Shown here piece after piece: positions 40,521 to 48,861 of a DNA stretch of 64,000 nucleotides. The stretch covers positions 558,001 through 622,000 of the forward strand of contig NZ_MWFK01000002.1 in NCBI RefSeq assembly GCF_002078175.1, in the 5' to 3' direction. Source of the DNA: Streptomyces sp. M41(2017) (GTDB lineage Bacteria > Actinomycetota > Actinomycetes > Streptomycetales > Streptomycetaceae). The notes under the pieces were generated by a model. The model saw only the letters and a program-made list of their open reading frames with translations. It did not search any database and was not told the origin of the DNA. The position numbers were made by a program, and so were the translations under genes. Numbering within the stretch: the first letter of the stretch is position 1; every line of letters starts with the position of its first letter.

Positions 40521-41807
40521 TCATCGGCGCGTCAGGGACTGGCGCAGCACGTCGTACACGTGGGTGTTGGGGTGCTTGCCGGTGAAGCGGTCCGACAGCG
40601 GGCCCACCGCCGTCACCGGTACGTCGACGCCGGTGTGACCGGACGTGGTCCAGTCGATGTAGAACTTCTTCTCGCTGCCGCGGATGCCGAAGGGGCCGTC
40701 CTCGGCGGAGACGCCGGTGCCGGACTCGTCGGCGGCGTCCGACTCCTCGACGGCCAGGCCGCCGGTCTCGTGGTCACCGGTGATGACCAGCAGGGTGTCG
40801 GGGTGCGTGGCGACGTAGGCGCGGGCGACAGCGACGGTCTTCTCGAGTTCCTGCATGGACTGCAGGACACGGGCGCCGTTGTTGGCGTGGGCGAACTCGT
40901 CCACACCCTCCTCCTCGACCATGAGGAAGAAGCCCTTCTTGTTCTTGTCCAGCGTTCCCAGGGCCTTGCTGGTCATGGTCGAGAGACCGACCACCGGGCT
41001 GTACACGTCGCCCTGGCCCTCGGAGCGCTGCTGGAACATCTCCTCGTTGGCGAAGAGACCGAGGAGCTTGCCGTTCTTGGCCCGGCTGAGCTGGTCCGCG
41101 CTGTTGACGTACGAGTAGCCGGCCTTCTTGGCCTTCTTGATGAGGTCGCCCTTGGTGCCCTTGCTGGCCTCGGACGGGTCCTCCGCGGGCTGGTCCTTGA
41201 AGGCGCCGGCGCTGCCCGCGGGCAGCCACCAGTCCTCGCCGCCGCCGAGGATGACGTCGGGCTTGGACACCTCGATGTACTGACGGGCGATCTCGTCCTG
41301 CGCCGAACGGTTGGCGGTGTTCGAGAAGAACGCCGCCGGTGACGCGTCGGTGACCTGCGCGGTGGTGACCAGGCCGGTGGCCTTCCCGGCCGCCTTCGCC
41401 TGCCGGCCGAGCGTGGCGAGCGGGTTGCCGTCCACGTCGACACTGATCGCGCCGTTGTAGGTCTTCTCGCCCGTGGCCCACGCCGTCGCCGCGGCGGCCG
41501 AGTCGGTGACGACGGCCTTCGGGTCGTCCGGCTCGGTGGTCAGCTGTCCCGAGACGGGCAGCTTGTCCATGGCGAGCTGACCTCCCAGACCGGCGAGGTG
41601 CAGGCGAGCGGCCTGGCGCGTGGCTGCACCCATGCCGTCACCGTTGATGAAGATGACGTTCTTCGCGGTCGGGGTCTTGGCCTTGGCCTGCGGAGCCGAG
41701 GCCGACGCGCCCAACGTCGGGTTGACCACCATCGTCACCACAGCGGCCGCGACCGCGGCGGCCGAGGGAGCGGCGAACCGACGAGCCCTACGAGCGTCCA
41801 GGGACAC
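40521..41807 (-). CDS. phoA: Exported alkaline phosphatase (PhoA type)
   Basis: 428 residues from the GTG at 41807 (GGAGG five bases upstream). A Tat-like signal R-R-A-R-R-F-A-A-P-S-A-A-A-V-A-A-A-V-V is followed by an Ala/Lys spacer. Metal and active-site motifs: F-I-N-G-D-G-M-G (first Asp), V-T-D-S-A-A-A-A-T-A-W (nucleophile Ser), L-M-V-E-E-E-G-V-D-E-F-A-H and V-I-T-G-D-H-E-T-G-G. It releases phosphate from esters outside the cell using zinc and magnesium. Phosphate-starvation control would be expected, but no convincing PHO box was seen upstream. Confidence 0.9.
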   Translation of the reverse strand: MSLDARRARRFAAPSAAAVAAAVVTMVVNPTLGASASAPQAKAKTPTAKNVIFINGDGMGAATRQAARLHLAGLGGQLAMDKLPVSGQLTTEPDDPKAVVTDSAAAATAWATGEKTYNGAISVDVDGNPLATLGRQAKAAGKATGLVTTAQVTDASPAAFFSNTANRSAQDEIARQYIEVSKPDVILGGGEDWWLPAGSAGAFKDQPAEDPSEASKGTKGDLIKKAKKAGYSYVNSADQLSRAKNGKLLGLFANEEMFQQRSEGQGDVYSPVVGLSTMTSKALGTLDKNKKGFFLMVEEEGVDEFAHANNGARVLQSMQELEKTVAVARAYVATHPDTLLVITGDHETGGLAVEESDAADESGTGVSAEDGPFGIRGSEKKFYIDWTTSGHTGVDVPVTAVGPLSDRFTGKHPNTHVYDVLRQSLTRR

Positions 41808-42114
41808 AACGTCCTCCGTTACTGTTCTTGCCCATTGCTTGACCGCGAACATAAGTTTCCATGGGGGGTGATTGACCAAGAACAGGTGACCAGCACACGT
41901 CGAAATCTCCAGCGGGAGGTGAAGACGTGAGCCCACTTGTCCGGACAGGTCGGCGCGTGACGAGGCCCGCCCTCCCCTCCGTGCACGCCCGCAGCGCACG
42001 CCCTCCCTGCGCGGAGCCGTCGACCACGGCGCAAGGGCCACCCCTCGGCAGGCGGCCGCGACACCGAAACCCGCCAAGGCGCTTTGGATGGTTTGCGCCT
42101 TATATCTTGGATCA
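41808..42114. other. Divergent intergenic region, 307 bp
   Basis: Upstream of phoA (minus) and the DUF998 gene (plus). On the plus side, TATATC at 42101 lies ~8 bp before the probable start point, and TTGGAT occurs twice at 42084 and 42107. No PHO-box array of 11-bp direct repeats was found. Confidence 0.4.
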
Positions 42115-42717
42115 GTGTCGAATGTACCGAGATGGGTTCTTCTCTCGTCGGGGTGTGCCCCCGTTCTGTTCACCGCGGGCTGGGTCCTCGGGGCCCATCT
42201 GGTGGGGCCCGCCTACGACCCGGTCACGCAGACGATCAGCGTCCTCGCGGCGTACGGCGAGTCGGGCTTCTGGGTGATGACCGGCGCACTGCTCGCGCTG
42301 GGCATCTGTCATCTGCTGACCGCCTGGGGACTGCGGTCGGTGGCCGTACCCGGCCGGCTGGCGTTGGCCGGCGGCGGAGTCACGGCGCTGGTGCTGGCCC
42401 TGCTCCCCGCCCCGATCAGCGGGGGTTCGCTGCGCCACGGCACGGCGGCCGCCATCGGGTTCGCGCTCCTGGCGCTGTGGCCCGTCCTGTCCGCGGACGG
42501 CAGTGAGTCCGCGCCCTGGGCCCTCAGACGCGTCCCGTCGATCACGGCCACGGCGGTCATGGTGGCCGGAGCCGCATGGTTCCTCGTCGAGACCCAGCGC
42601 CACGGGGACCTGGGCGTCGCCGAGCGCTTCGTGACAGGCGTCCAGTCCCTGTGGCCGTTCGTGGTCGTGGCCTCGTGCCTTCGCCACGCGAAGGTGCCGG
42701 AGGAGACGCGGGTCTGA
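42115..42717 (+). CDS. DUF998 integral membrane protein
   Basis: 200 residues with six hydrophobic segments. DUF998 features: the first helix then G-P-A-Y-D-P-V-T-Q-T-I-S-V-L-A-A-Y-G and later L-P-A-P-I-S-G-G-S-L-R-H-G. Function unknown. The GTG at 42115 lies at the predicted transcription start, so the mRNA is probably leaderless; GTG/ATG codons further upstream lack a ribosome binding site. Confidence 0.75.
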   Translation: MSNVPRWVLLSSGCAPVLFTAGWVLGAHLVGPAYDPVTQTISVLAAYGESGFWVMTGALLALGICHLLTAWGLRSVAVPGRLALAGGGVTALVLALLPAPISGGSLRHGTAAAIGFALLALWPVLSADGSESAPWALRRVPSITATAVMVAGAAWFLVETQRHGDLGVAERFVTGVQSLWPFVVVASCLRHAKVPEETRV

Positions 42718-42755
42718 CGCGGACGCCGTTCCGGTCGCAGACCCGGGGCAACAAG

Positions 42756-42787
42756 AGACCCCGTCCCGCACAGGCGGAACGGGGTCT
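42756..42787. terminator. Bidirectional terminator between DUF998 gene and tRNA
   Basis: Nine-bp outer stem AGACCCCGT/ACGGGGTCT (42756-42764, 42779-42787) with an inner CCGC/GCGG stem; lies directly past the 3' end of the minus-strand tRNA. Confidence 0.75.
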
Positions 42788-42793
42788 TCACAG

Positions 42794-42863
42794 AGCGCCG
42801 GGCAGGCCTTGCACCTGCATCTCCCCGCAGGAAGCGGGACGTCTTTCCTTGGACCACCAACGC
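42794..42863 (-). tRNA. tRNA-Gly(UCC), atypical
   Basis: A 70-nt cloverleaf folds on the minus strand. The 7-bp acceptor (GCGTTGG with CCGGCGC, two G-U pairs) is followed by T8, a 3-bp D stem with GG in its loop, and a 5-bp anticodon stem with loop CTTCCTG, giving anticodon UCC. A 4-nt variable region, a 5-bp T stem (GCAGG/CCTGC) and discriminator U complete it. UCC and U73 agree with glycine identity. Odd points are the T-loop TGCAAGG instead of TTCRANN, a pyrimidine 3' of the anticodon, and no encoded CCA. A TATGAT promoter element lies upstream and a hairpin downstream. Confidence 0.65.
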
Positions 42864-42904
42864 ATCGTGAGCCGGGGCGACTTCCGCCGACCCGCTCAAG
42901 ATCA

Positions 42905-42910
42905 ATCATA
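42905..42910 (-). promoter_or_regulatory. -10 element of the tRNA gene
   Basis: TATGAT on the minus strand about 42 bp before the tRNA 5' end, within an AT-rich patch (42898-42920). The -35 is weak. The remaining DNA to 43174 shows nothing else. Confidence 0.5.
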
Positions 42911-43174
42911 CTGTAAGCCAGCAGCCCACCGTGTGCCACCCGAGCCCGCCCACCCGTTCCCTCGCGTCACACAGGAGAGTCTCTCCTGTTCCACGCGCCC
43001 TCCACCGGGCGAGGCTGCGGCACAGCACGCCCATGGCTCGCCGGGCGACCGCCGCGGTTCCACGTGACACGAGGGGCGGAGGCGTGGTACGAGCGGGCCG
43101 CGACAGCGAAGATCCCGGCAGCCCGGGGGAATGCGGCTGCCGGGATCCGTCGAGCGGAACTGCTCGTGTCGGCC

Positions 43175-43363
43175 CTACTTGGACTTGGGCTTGACGGCGT
43201 CCTTGGCCTTCTCCTTGGCCGAGCGCAGGTCGCCCTTGGACTCCTCGGCGCGCCCCTCGGCCTTGAGGGACTCGTTGCCCACCGCACCGCCGACGACCTT
43301 CTTGGCCTTGCCCTTGGCCTGCTCGCCCTTGGCCTGAGCCTTTTCGTCCGCAGCCACAACCAC
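43175..43363 (-). CDS. CsbD-family stress protein
   Basis: 62 residues, highly charged. The CsbD motif A-K-G-E-Q-A-K-G-K-A-K-K-V-V-G-G-A-V-G-N-E-S-L-K-A-E-G-R-A is complete. Small CsbD proteins accumulate under general stress in many bacteria; their action is unknown. GTG start with AGAAGGA about ten bases upstream. Divergent from the PRC-barrel gene, another stress-type protein. Confidence 0.85.
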   Translation of the reverse strand: MVVAADEKAQAKGEQAKGKAKKVVGGAVGNESLKAEGRAEESKGDLRSAKEKAKDAVKPKSK

Positions 43364-43732
43364 TCACACCCTGTCCTTCTCGCGAATTGATTCCTCTGCT
43401 GGGTCACCCGGCAGCGGATCCTCAAACACGGAACCGGCGAAGACGGCGAATGAAATCTTCGTCACATCGCAGTCCAGAGGAGGTTCATAAAGAAGATCAG
43501 GGAGTGTTGAGCGATTCGACAGGTCACCTGAACTGCTGGAACGGGCGACGGGTGCGGCCCACCGGCCGACGTTCAGGCGTGGATGTCGAAATTCTCGAAG
43601 CGTGTGTGTGGAGTCCGGGGCCCTGGGCACCCGACGCTCCGAGGAAACGTCATCGACTGCGTATGACGCTTTGCACGACTCCGTTGTTTCTTCTTGCGGA
43701 GTGTCGAGGAATTCTGATGAGGGAGCCGTTTT
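43364..43732. other. Divergent intergenic region, 369 bp
   Basis: Holds the promoters of the csbD-like and PRC-barrel genes and is AT-richer than average at 43430-43510 and 43680-43733. A sigma-B-type GTTT/GGGTA pair was looked for and not found. No gene recognised. Confidence 0.4.
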
Positions 43733-44083
43733 ATGAGTGACAACATCTGGGGCTATCAGCCGACCACCGGTTACACCGCGGGCACCGACCTGATCGGATT
43801 CAAGGTCGAGGCGACCGACGGCAGCATCGGGAAGGTCGACAAGCACTCGGACGACGTCAACTCCTCGTACCTCGTCGTCGACACCGGCGTGTGGATCTTC
43901 GGCAAGCACGTGCTGCTCCCGGCCGGCACCGTCCAGACGGTCGACCAGGCCGAGCGGAAGATCTTCGTCGCGCTGACCAAGGACCAGATCAAGAACTCTC
44001 CGGAGTTCGACAAGGACAAGCACGTCGGCGACTCCGGCTATCACCAGCAGGTCGGCGAGTACTACCAGACCCACCGCGCCTGA
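43733..44083 (+). CDS. PRC-barrel domain protein
   Basis: 116 residues, GAGGGAG before the ATG. PRC-barrel features: L-I-G-F-K-V-E-A-T-D-G-S-I-G-K-V-D, S-Y-L-V-V-D-T-G-V-W-I-F-G-K-H-V-L-L-P-A-G and the acidic C-terminal tail. Such stand-alone domains are abundant in spores and under stress, with unknown molecular function. It ends at a strong hairpin. Confidence 0.88.
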   Translation: MSDNIWGYQPTTGYTAGTDLIGFKVEATDGSIGKVDKHSDDVNSSYLVVDTGVWIFGKHVLLPAGTVQTVDQAERKIFVALTKDQIKNSPEFDKDKHVGDSGYHQQVGEYYQTHRA

Positions 44084-44101
44084 CCGCACAGCGCCGTCGC
44101 G

Positions 44102-44140
44102 GAAGGGGGCCGACCGGAGTCACTCCGGTCGGCCCCCTTC
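44102..44140 (+). terminator. Strong terminator hairpin
   Basis: Perfect 17-bp inverted repeat with a 5-nt loop (arms 44102-44118 and 44124-44140) followed by TTC, 18 bp after the PRC-barrel stop. Confidence 0.88.
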
Positions 44141-44210
44141 TTCGTATGCGGTCCCACGGTTGTGGGAGGGGGACGCCGCCACGGCCTGCGCGGCGGTGTC
44201 CGCCGCAAGC

Positions 44211-45035
44211 TCAGCCCTGCGCCAGCTCCGCCACCGGCTGCCACTTCTCCCACCCGGCGAGACGCTGCTCGTAGTCGGCCTTGGCGATGCCCAGCGGCGC
44301 CGAACCGAAGAAGCAGCGCAGCGGCGGCTCGTCGGCGTCCACGATCTCCAGGACGGCCGAGGCGGACGCGGTCGGATCGCCCGGCGTGCCGACCCTCTTG
44401 CGTCGCTGCTCCTGCACCTCCTTGTGGAATTCGGCGTACGCGGGCAGCGGTTCGGACGTGCTCGACGAGGAGCCCGCCCAGTCCGTGGCGAACCCGCCGG
44501 GCTCGATCAGCGTGACCTTGATCCCGAACGGCGCCACTTCCTGTGCCAGCGCCTGGCTCATGCCTTCGAGCGCCCACTTCGACGCGTGGTAGATGCCGAC
44601 CAGCGGGAAGGCACTGATGCCTCCGATGGAGGAGACCTGAAGGATGTGTCCGCTGCCCTGCTCGCGCAGGATCGGCAGGGCGGCCTGGGTGACCCACAGG
44701 GCGCCGAACAGGTTGGTCTCCAGCTGCGCGCGGGCCTCCGCCTCGGTGAGCTCCTCGATCAGTCCGAAGTGGCCGTAGCCGGCGTTGTTGACCACCACGT
44801 CCAGGCGTCCGAACCGCTCGTGCGCCTGCTGGACCGCGGCGAAGTCGGCGTCACGGTCCGTGACGTCGAGTTGCAGGGGCAGCAGCCGTTCCCCGTACTT
44901 CTCGCGAAGATCGCCCAGCGTGGACAGGTCGCGCGCCGTCGCGGCCACCGAGTCGCCGCGGTCCAGCGCGGCGATGGCCCACTCCCTGCCGAAACCGCGT
45001 GAGGCACCGGTGATGAACCAGATCTTCTGCGTCAT
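44211..45035 (-). CDS. Short-chain dehydrogenase/reductase
   Basis: 274 residues. Classical SDR: cofactor motif T-G-A-S-R-G-F-G, N-N-A-G-Y-G, catalytic Ser in V-S-S-I-G-G and Y-H-A-S-K. The basic residue after the Gly motif and A-A-T-A-R suggest NADP. It resembles SDRs acting on ketones or quinones, substrate unknown. AGGAG lies eight bases before the ATG. Single gene. Confidence 0.9.
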   Translation of the reverse strand: MTQKIWFITGASRGFGREWAIAALDRGDSVAATARDLSTLGDLREKYGERLLPLQLDVTDRDADFAAVQQAHERFGRLDVVVNNAGYGHFGLIEELTEAEARAQLETNLFGALWVTQAALPILREQGSGHILQVSSIGGISAFPLVGIYHASKWALEGMSQALAQEVAPFGIKVTLIEPGGFATDWAGSSSSTSEPLPAYAEFHKEVQEQRRKRVGTPGDPTASASAVLEIVDADEPPLRCFFGSAPLGIAKADYEQRLAGWEKWQPVAELAQG

Positions 45036-45233
45036 GGTGTGCTCCTCAAGAAAAGACGTCCCCGTACGATCATCGCGTCACGGTGTTTCTTGCACCAGCC
45101 AACACCTTCGAGTGGGCTCGAAGGCAACTTCGGCACTTCCGCGTGCGGCCTGCGCCGTCGTTCGGGAGCAGCGCCCGGAAGGACGGCGAAATCCCCTCGA
45201 CGGGCAGCCCCGCGGCGACCATGATCGGCACTC

Positions 45234-45947
45234 GTGACGACGTCCGAGCAGTTCCTGGTCCGGGCCGCTGCCCGCAACAACGCCGAGTGGTGCGCGGCCA
45301 TGAGCCGGTCCCACGGCCTGCCGAGCGCCTTCGCGCCCGGTGCCTGGACGGCTTCCGAACGCACACCGCTGTTCTACCCCGACGCGGTGACGCTGGAGCC
45401 CGGTACCGACCCCGCGGGGCTGGTGGCGCGGATCGACACCCGTACGCCCGGCGCGTCCGTCAAGGACAGCTTCGCCGACCTCGATCTCGGCAGCGCCGGC
45501 TTCCAGGTCCTGTTCGAGGCCCGGTGGATCCATCGACCGGCGGGCGCGCCGGCTGTCGTGTCGGGTCTCGCCCCGGAAGTCGCGGCCGACACCGCCGCAC
45601 TGCGGGCCTGGTCGCTCGCCTGGGACGACGGGGACGGCAACGAGTGTCTCTTCCGGCCGGAACTGCTCGACGACCCCGCCACCGCGGTCCTCGTCGGGCG
45701 CTCCGCCGACGGCCGGGTGGTGGCCGGAGCGGTGGCGAGCCGGGGTAACGACGTGGTCGGCGTCTCGAACGTCTTCGCCCGCGAGGGCGGCCCCGACGCG
45801 GCCTGGTCCTTCGCGCTCACCGCGACCCACCGCCTGTTCCCCACGCTCCCCGTGGTCGGCTACGAGCACGGGGAGGACCTGACGGCGGCCGTACGCCACG
45901 GCTTCGAACCGATCGGCCCGCTACGGATCTGGCTGCACCGGCAGTGA
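45234..45947 (+). CDS. GNAT-like N-acetyltransferase
   Basis: 237 residues, GTG start. The C-terminal half has GNAT-like strands (A-T-A-V-L-V-G-R-S-A-D-G-R-V-V-A-G-A-V-A-S-R and V-V-G-V-S-N-V-F-A) and ends with the R-H-G-F-E-P-I-G-P-L-R-I-W motif typical of the last strand. The acetyl-CoA loop is weak (R-E-G-G-P-D-A-A-W), so catalytic ability is doubtful. Start position is moderately certain. Confidence 0.65.
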   Translation: MTTSEQFLVRAAARNNAEWCAAMSRSHGLPSAFAPGAWTASERTPLFYPDAVTLEPGTDPAGLVARIDTRTPGASVKDSFADLDLGSAGFQVLFEARWIHRPAGAPAVVSGLAPEVAADTAALRAWSLAWDDGDGNECLFRPELLDDPATAVLVGRSADGRVVAGAVASRGNDVVGVSNVFAREGGPDAAWSFALTATHRLFPTLPVVGYEHGEDLTAAVRHGFEPIGPLRIWLHRQ

Positions 45948-45986
45948 ACGATGATGTCGAAGGGCCGCGACCCGGTCCTTTCGGCC

Positions 45987-46020
45987 AGGTCCGCGGGGCG
46001 TCTGCCCCCGCCGCGGACCT
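45987..46020 (+). terminator. Terminator hairpin
   Basis: Perfect 10-bp inverted repeat AGGTCCGCGG/CCGCGGACCT (45987-45996, 46011-46020) after the GNAT-like gene. Confidence 0.65.
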
Positions 46021-46025
46021 CGTGG

Positions 46026-46056
46026 TTGACCTTCACCTTGGGTGAGGCCACAGCAT
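46026..46056 (+). promoter_or_regulatory. MerR-type promoter with 19-bp spacer
   Basis: TTGACC (46026) and CAGCAT (46051) are separated by 19 bp, the long spacer that MerR proteins correct by twisting DNA. TCACC-TTG-GGTGA (46033-46045) forms an inverted repeat inside it. It lies 44 bp before the MerR-PP2C gene, suggesting autoactivation. Confidence 0.6.
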
Positions 46057-46099
46057 CGGTGAGGCCGGGCGAGGTGCCCGGCTCGAGGAGGAGACGAGC

Positions 46100-47173
46100 A
46101 TGGGGTTGCTGACCATCGGGGCGTTCGCGAAGGCGTCCCGGCTCTCACCGAAGGCACTGCGGCTCTACGACGAACTGGGTCTGCTCCGGCCGGCGCACGT
46201 CGACCCGGTGACCGGCTACCGGCTCTACGCGCCGGACCAGCTGGACCTGGCACGGCTGGTCGCGTGGCTCCGGCGGCTGGGAATGCCCCTGGCCCGCATC
46301 CGGCACGTCTGCGCGCTGGAGCCCTCAGAGGCGGTGCCGGAGCTCCGGCGGTACTGGGCCGAAGTCGAGGCCGACACCGCGGCCCGGCGCGATCTCGCCT
46401 CCTTCCTCGTCGACCACCTGTCACGGAAGGACCCTGCCATGTCCGCCGACACCCCGTCCCTGAGCATCCGTTATGCCGCCCTGTCCGACACCGGCCTCAT
46501 CCGGGAGAACAACCAGGACACCGTGTACGCCGGCTCCCGGCTGCTCGCGGTCGCCGACGGCTTCGGCCGTGCGGGCGCCACGGCCGGCGCCGCCGCCGTC
46601 GAGGCCCTCAAACCCCTCGAAACCGCGGGTTTCGCCGCGGGTGATCTCCTCAACGTCCTCGAAGAGGCCGTCGCGGAGGCCAAGTCGGCCGTCGCCGGTG
46701 CCACCGGCTCGTCCCCCGCGGAGTCCGGCACCACGCTCACCGCGATGCTCTGGACGGGCTCGCAACTGGCCCTTGTGCACATCGGCGACTCCCGCGCCCA
46801 TCTCCTGCGCGACGGCGAGCTGTTCCAGATCACCCACGACCACACGATGGTCCAGTCGATGGTGGACGACGGGCGCATCACTCCGGAGGAAGCGGTCTCG
46901 CACCCGCAGCGGGCCCTGCTGCTGCGCGCCCTGGGGCACGGGACCCACGGCACGCCCGACGTGCGCCTGCACGACGCCCGGCCGGGTGACCGCTATCTGC
47001 TCTGTTCCGACGGGCTGTCCACCGTGGTGGAGATCGCCGAGGTGCGCCGGGTCCTCACCGAGGTGACCGATCCCGACGAGGCGGTCCGCGAACTCGTCGG
47101 TCTCGCCAACGGGTTCGGCGGCCCCGACAACGTCAGTTGCGTGGTCGCCGACGTCGTGGAGGGCCAGTCGTAG
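46100..47173 (+). CDS. MerR-type DNA-binding domain fused to PP2C phosphatase
   Basis: 357 residues. Residues 1-70 are a MerR winged helix (L-T-I-G-A-F-A-K-A-S-R-L-S-P-K-A-L-R-L-Y-D-E-L-G-L-L) followed by a dimerisation helix (~75-112). Residues ~120-355 are a PPM/PP2C Ser/Thr phosphatase with R-E-N-N-Q-D, V-A-D-G-F-G, H-I-G-D-S-R-A-H-L-L, L-L-C-S-D-G-L-S and G-G-P-D-N-V-S. The phosphatase replaces the usual MerR effector domain. It may read a Ser/Thr-phosphorylated partner, or couple DNA binding to dephosphorylation. Upstream is a 19-bp-spacer promoter. GAGGAGGAG before the ATG. Confidence 0.9.
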   Translation: MGLLTIGAFAKASRLSPKALRLYDELGLLRPAHVDPVTGYRLYAPDQLDLARLVAWLRRLGMPLARIRHVCALEPSEAVPELRRYWAEVEADTAARRDLASFLVDHLSRKDPAMSADTPSLSIRYAALSDTGLIRENNQDTVYAGSRLLAVADGFGRAGATAGAAAVEALKPLETAGFAAGDLLNVLEEAVAEAKSAVAGATGSSPAESGTTLTAMLWTGSQLALVHIGDSRAHLLRDGELFQITHDHTMVQSMVDDGRITPEEAVSHPQRALLLRALGHGTHGTPDVRLHDARPGDRYLLCSDGLSTVVEIAEVRRVLTEVTDPDEAVRELVGLANGFGGPDNVSCVVADVVEGQS

Positions 47174-47191
47174 AGGTGGACTGGAGAAAGT

Positions 47192-47233
47192 AGAGGCGGC
47201 CGGTCGGTCTCACGAGAGCGACCGGCCGCCTCT
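47192..47233 (+). terminator. Terminator of the merR-PP2C gene
   Basis: Perfect 15-bp inverted repeat (47192-47206, 47219-47233) with a 12-nt loop, 19 bp after the stop. Confidence 0.8.
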
Positions 47234-47458
47234 GCGTGCCGCCCGGTGGCTCCGCACCTGCGGCGGCCTCGGCAGCCGGGCGGGGCCGTCTCCTGAGCCA
47301 GGCCATGGCAACACACACGTGGAGGATGCGTCGCAGGTCCCGACGGCCCCCGCCGAAGGGGCTAGCTTGGGGACGCGAGCCCGGCACAAAGTCCGGCCAT
47401 GAGTTCTTTGTCCCCCACCCCAACTCCAACCCCAACTCCAACTGTGAGGCGCTTCGTC

Positions 47459-47878
47459 ATGAGCCTGAGCATCCGCAACCAGCTTCCCGGCACCGTCACC
47501 GCAGTCACCACCGGCGAGGTCATGGCGACCGTCAAGGTGCGCCTGGACGGGGGTCAGGACCTCACCGCGGCGATCACGCAGGAAGCCGTCAAGGACCTGG
47601 GACTCGCCGAGGGGTCACCGGTGCGCGCCATGATGAAGTCGACCGAGGTCGCGCTCGCCACCGGTCCCGTCGAGGGCCTGTCCATCCGCAACCAACTGCC
47701 CGGCACGGTCAGTGATGTCGCCACGGGCGGGGCGATGGCCACGGTCAAGATCACGGTCGACGGGGGCGAACTGACGGCGGCGATCACCAAGGACGCGGTC
47801 TCCGACCTGTCACTGGCGCCCGGTTCGTCGGTCGTCGCTCTCATCAAGTCGACCGAGGTGTCCCTCGCGACCGCCTGA
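47459..47878 (+). CDS. Di-Mop molybdate-binding protein (molbindin)
   Basis: 139 residues made of two Mop/TOBE repeats (~1-68 and ~72-139). Each begins L-S-I-R-N-Q-L-P-G-T-V and contains A-T-V-K, L-T-A-A-I-T and K-S-T-E-V-x-L-A-T. Such proteins store or buffer molybdate as rings of Mop domains. ATG 47459 is preferred; an in-frame ATG at 47399 would add a Pro-Thr repeat encoded by two 12-bp repeats (47420-47443). A molybdopterin oxidoreductase gene follows 236 bp downstream. Confidence 0.9.
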   Translation: MSLSIRNQLPGTVTAVTTGEVMATVKVRLDGGQDLTAAITQEAVKDLGLAEGSPVRAMMKSTEVALATGPVEGLSIRNQLPGTVSDVATGGAMATVKITVDGGELTAAITKDAVSDLSLAPGSSVVALIKSTEVSLATA

Positions 47879-48114
47879 CGCGGGCCGGGGCAGTCGGTGC
47901 CGGTGACGCCCGTGAGGCGATGAGGGCCACGGTCCGGTGCGCCGCCTCCCGGTGAGAACATCGACCGGTCCGGCGCCGGAGCGGGGGCGGATGCCCCGCC
48001 AGGAGCGGGCTCCGTCGAAGCGCCGGTCCGGGCCCGCGCCTCACAGCAGGTGAGCATCCGCGCCGCTCGGGGAAGGCGATCGTCACCGAACACCGGCGAC
48101 GAAAGGACACCCGC

Positions 48115-48759
48115 GTGGCCAGAGACCGGCACAGCACCGTCGAGGCCGCCGCCGACCGGACCCGGCGTGTCCCTCCCGGCCAGCACCACGTGAACGGCTG
48201 GCCGGTCTCGCACTACGGACCCGTCCCCCGCTTCCGCCCCGAGCGCTGGAACCTCCGGGTCTTCGGCGCCACCGCGGGCGGCGTCGACCGCAGTTGGACC
48301 TTCGAGGAACTGGCCACCCTGCCGCACACGACGGTGATCGCCGATCTGCACTGCGCCTCGGGGCCGACGTCCACCGACCACGAGTGGTACGGAATCCCCG
48401 CCGCGGCCCTGCTGGAGCTGGTGCCGCCCGCACCTGAGGTCACGCACATCATGACGTGGGCCGAGTACGGCTACACGTCCAACGTCCGGCTTGCCGACTT
48501 CACGGCACCGCAGACGCTGTTGGCCACGCACCACGACGACGAACCCCTCACCGCCGAGCACGGGTTCCCGCTGCGTCTCGTCGTGCCGCACCTGTACGGC
48601 TACAAGAGCACCAAGTGGCTCCGCGCCGTCGAGTACCTCACCGAGGACCGCCGAGGATTCTGGGAGGACCGCGGCCACCACACCATCGGTGACCCCTGGC
48701 AGGAGCAGCGCTACGCCCACCAGGAGGCGGACGGCGAGGGGGCACGACCGCACGTCTGA
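48115..48759 (+). CDS. Small molybdopterin-dependent (sulfite oxidase-like) oxidoreductase
   Basis: 214 residues, a bare SUOX-type molybdopterin domain. The Mo-ligating Cys is in I-A-D-L-H-C-A-S-G-P-T-S-T-D-H-E-W-Y-G. Other family features are W-N-L-R-V-F-G, A-E-Y-G-Y-T-S-N-V and P-L-R-L-V-V-P-H-L-Y-G-Y-K-S-T-K-W. It lacks a heme domain, a dimerisation domain and any Tat signal, so it is likely cytosolic and similar to MsrP/YedY-like enzymes. Its closeness to the Mop protein fits shared molybdenum metabolism. Its reaction is unknown. Confidence 0.85.
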   Translation: MARDRHSTVEAAADRTRRVPPGQHHVNGWPVSHYGPVPRFRPERWNLRVFGATAGGVDRSWTFEELATLPHTTVIADLHCASGPTSTDHEWYGIPAAALLELVPPAPEVTHIMTWAEYGYTSNVRLADFTAPQTLLATHHDDEPLTAEHGFPLRLVVPHLYGYKSTKWLRAVEYLTEDRRGFWEDRGHHTIGDPWQEQRYAHQEADGEGARPHV

Positions 48760-48861
48760 ACAGCCCGGCCCGATACCCGACACCCGCACGGGGTGGGCGA
48801 CTTCACGGACCGGATCGGCGCGGTTCCGCACCGAAGGCCGGCCCGGGGGAGGATGGCGTGC

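Noticed and set aside
41808..42114. PHO box upstream of phoA
   Set aside because: GTCA/GTTC words occur but not with the 11-bp periodicity of PHO boxes.
47420..47443. Two 12-bp repeats giving a Pro-Thr N-terminus to the di-Mop protein
   Set aside because: Probably upstream of the true ATG at 47459; no similar extension expected in molbindins.
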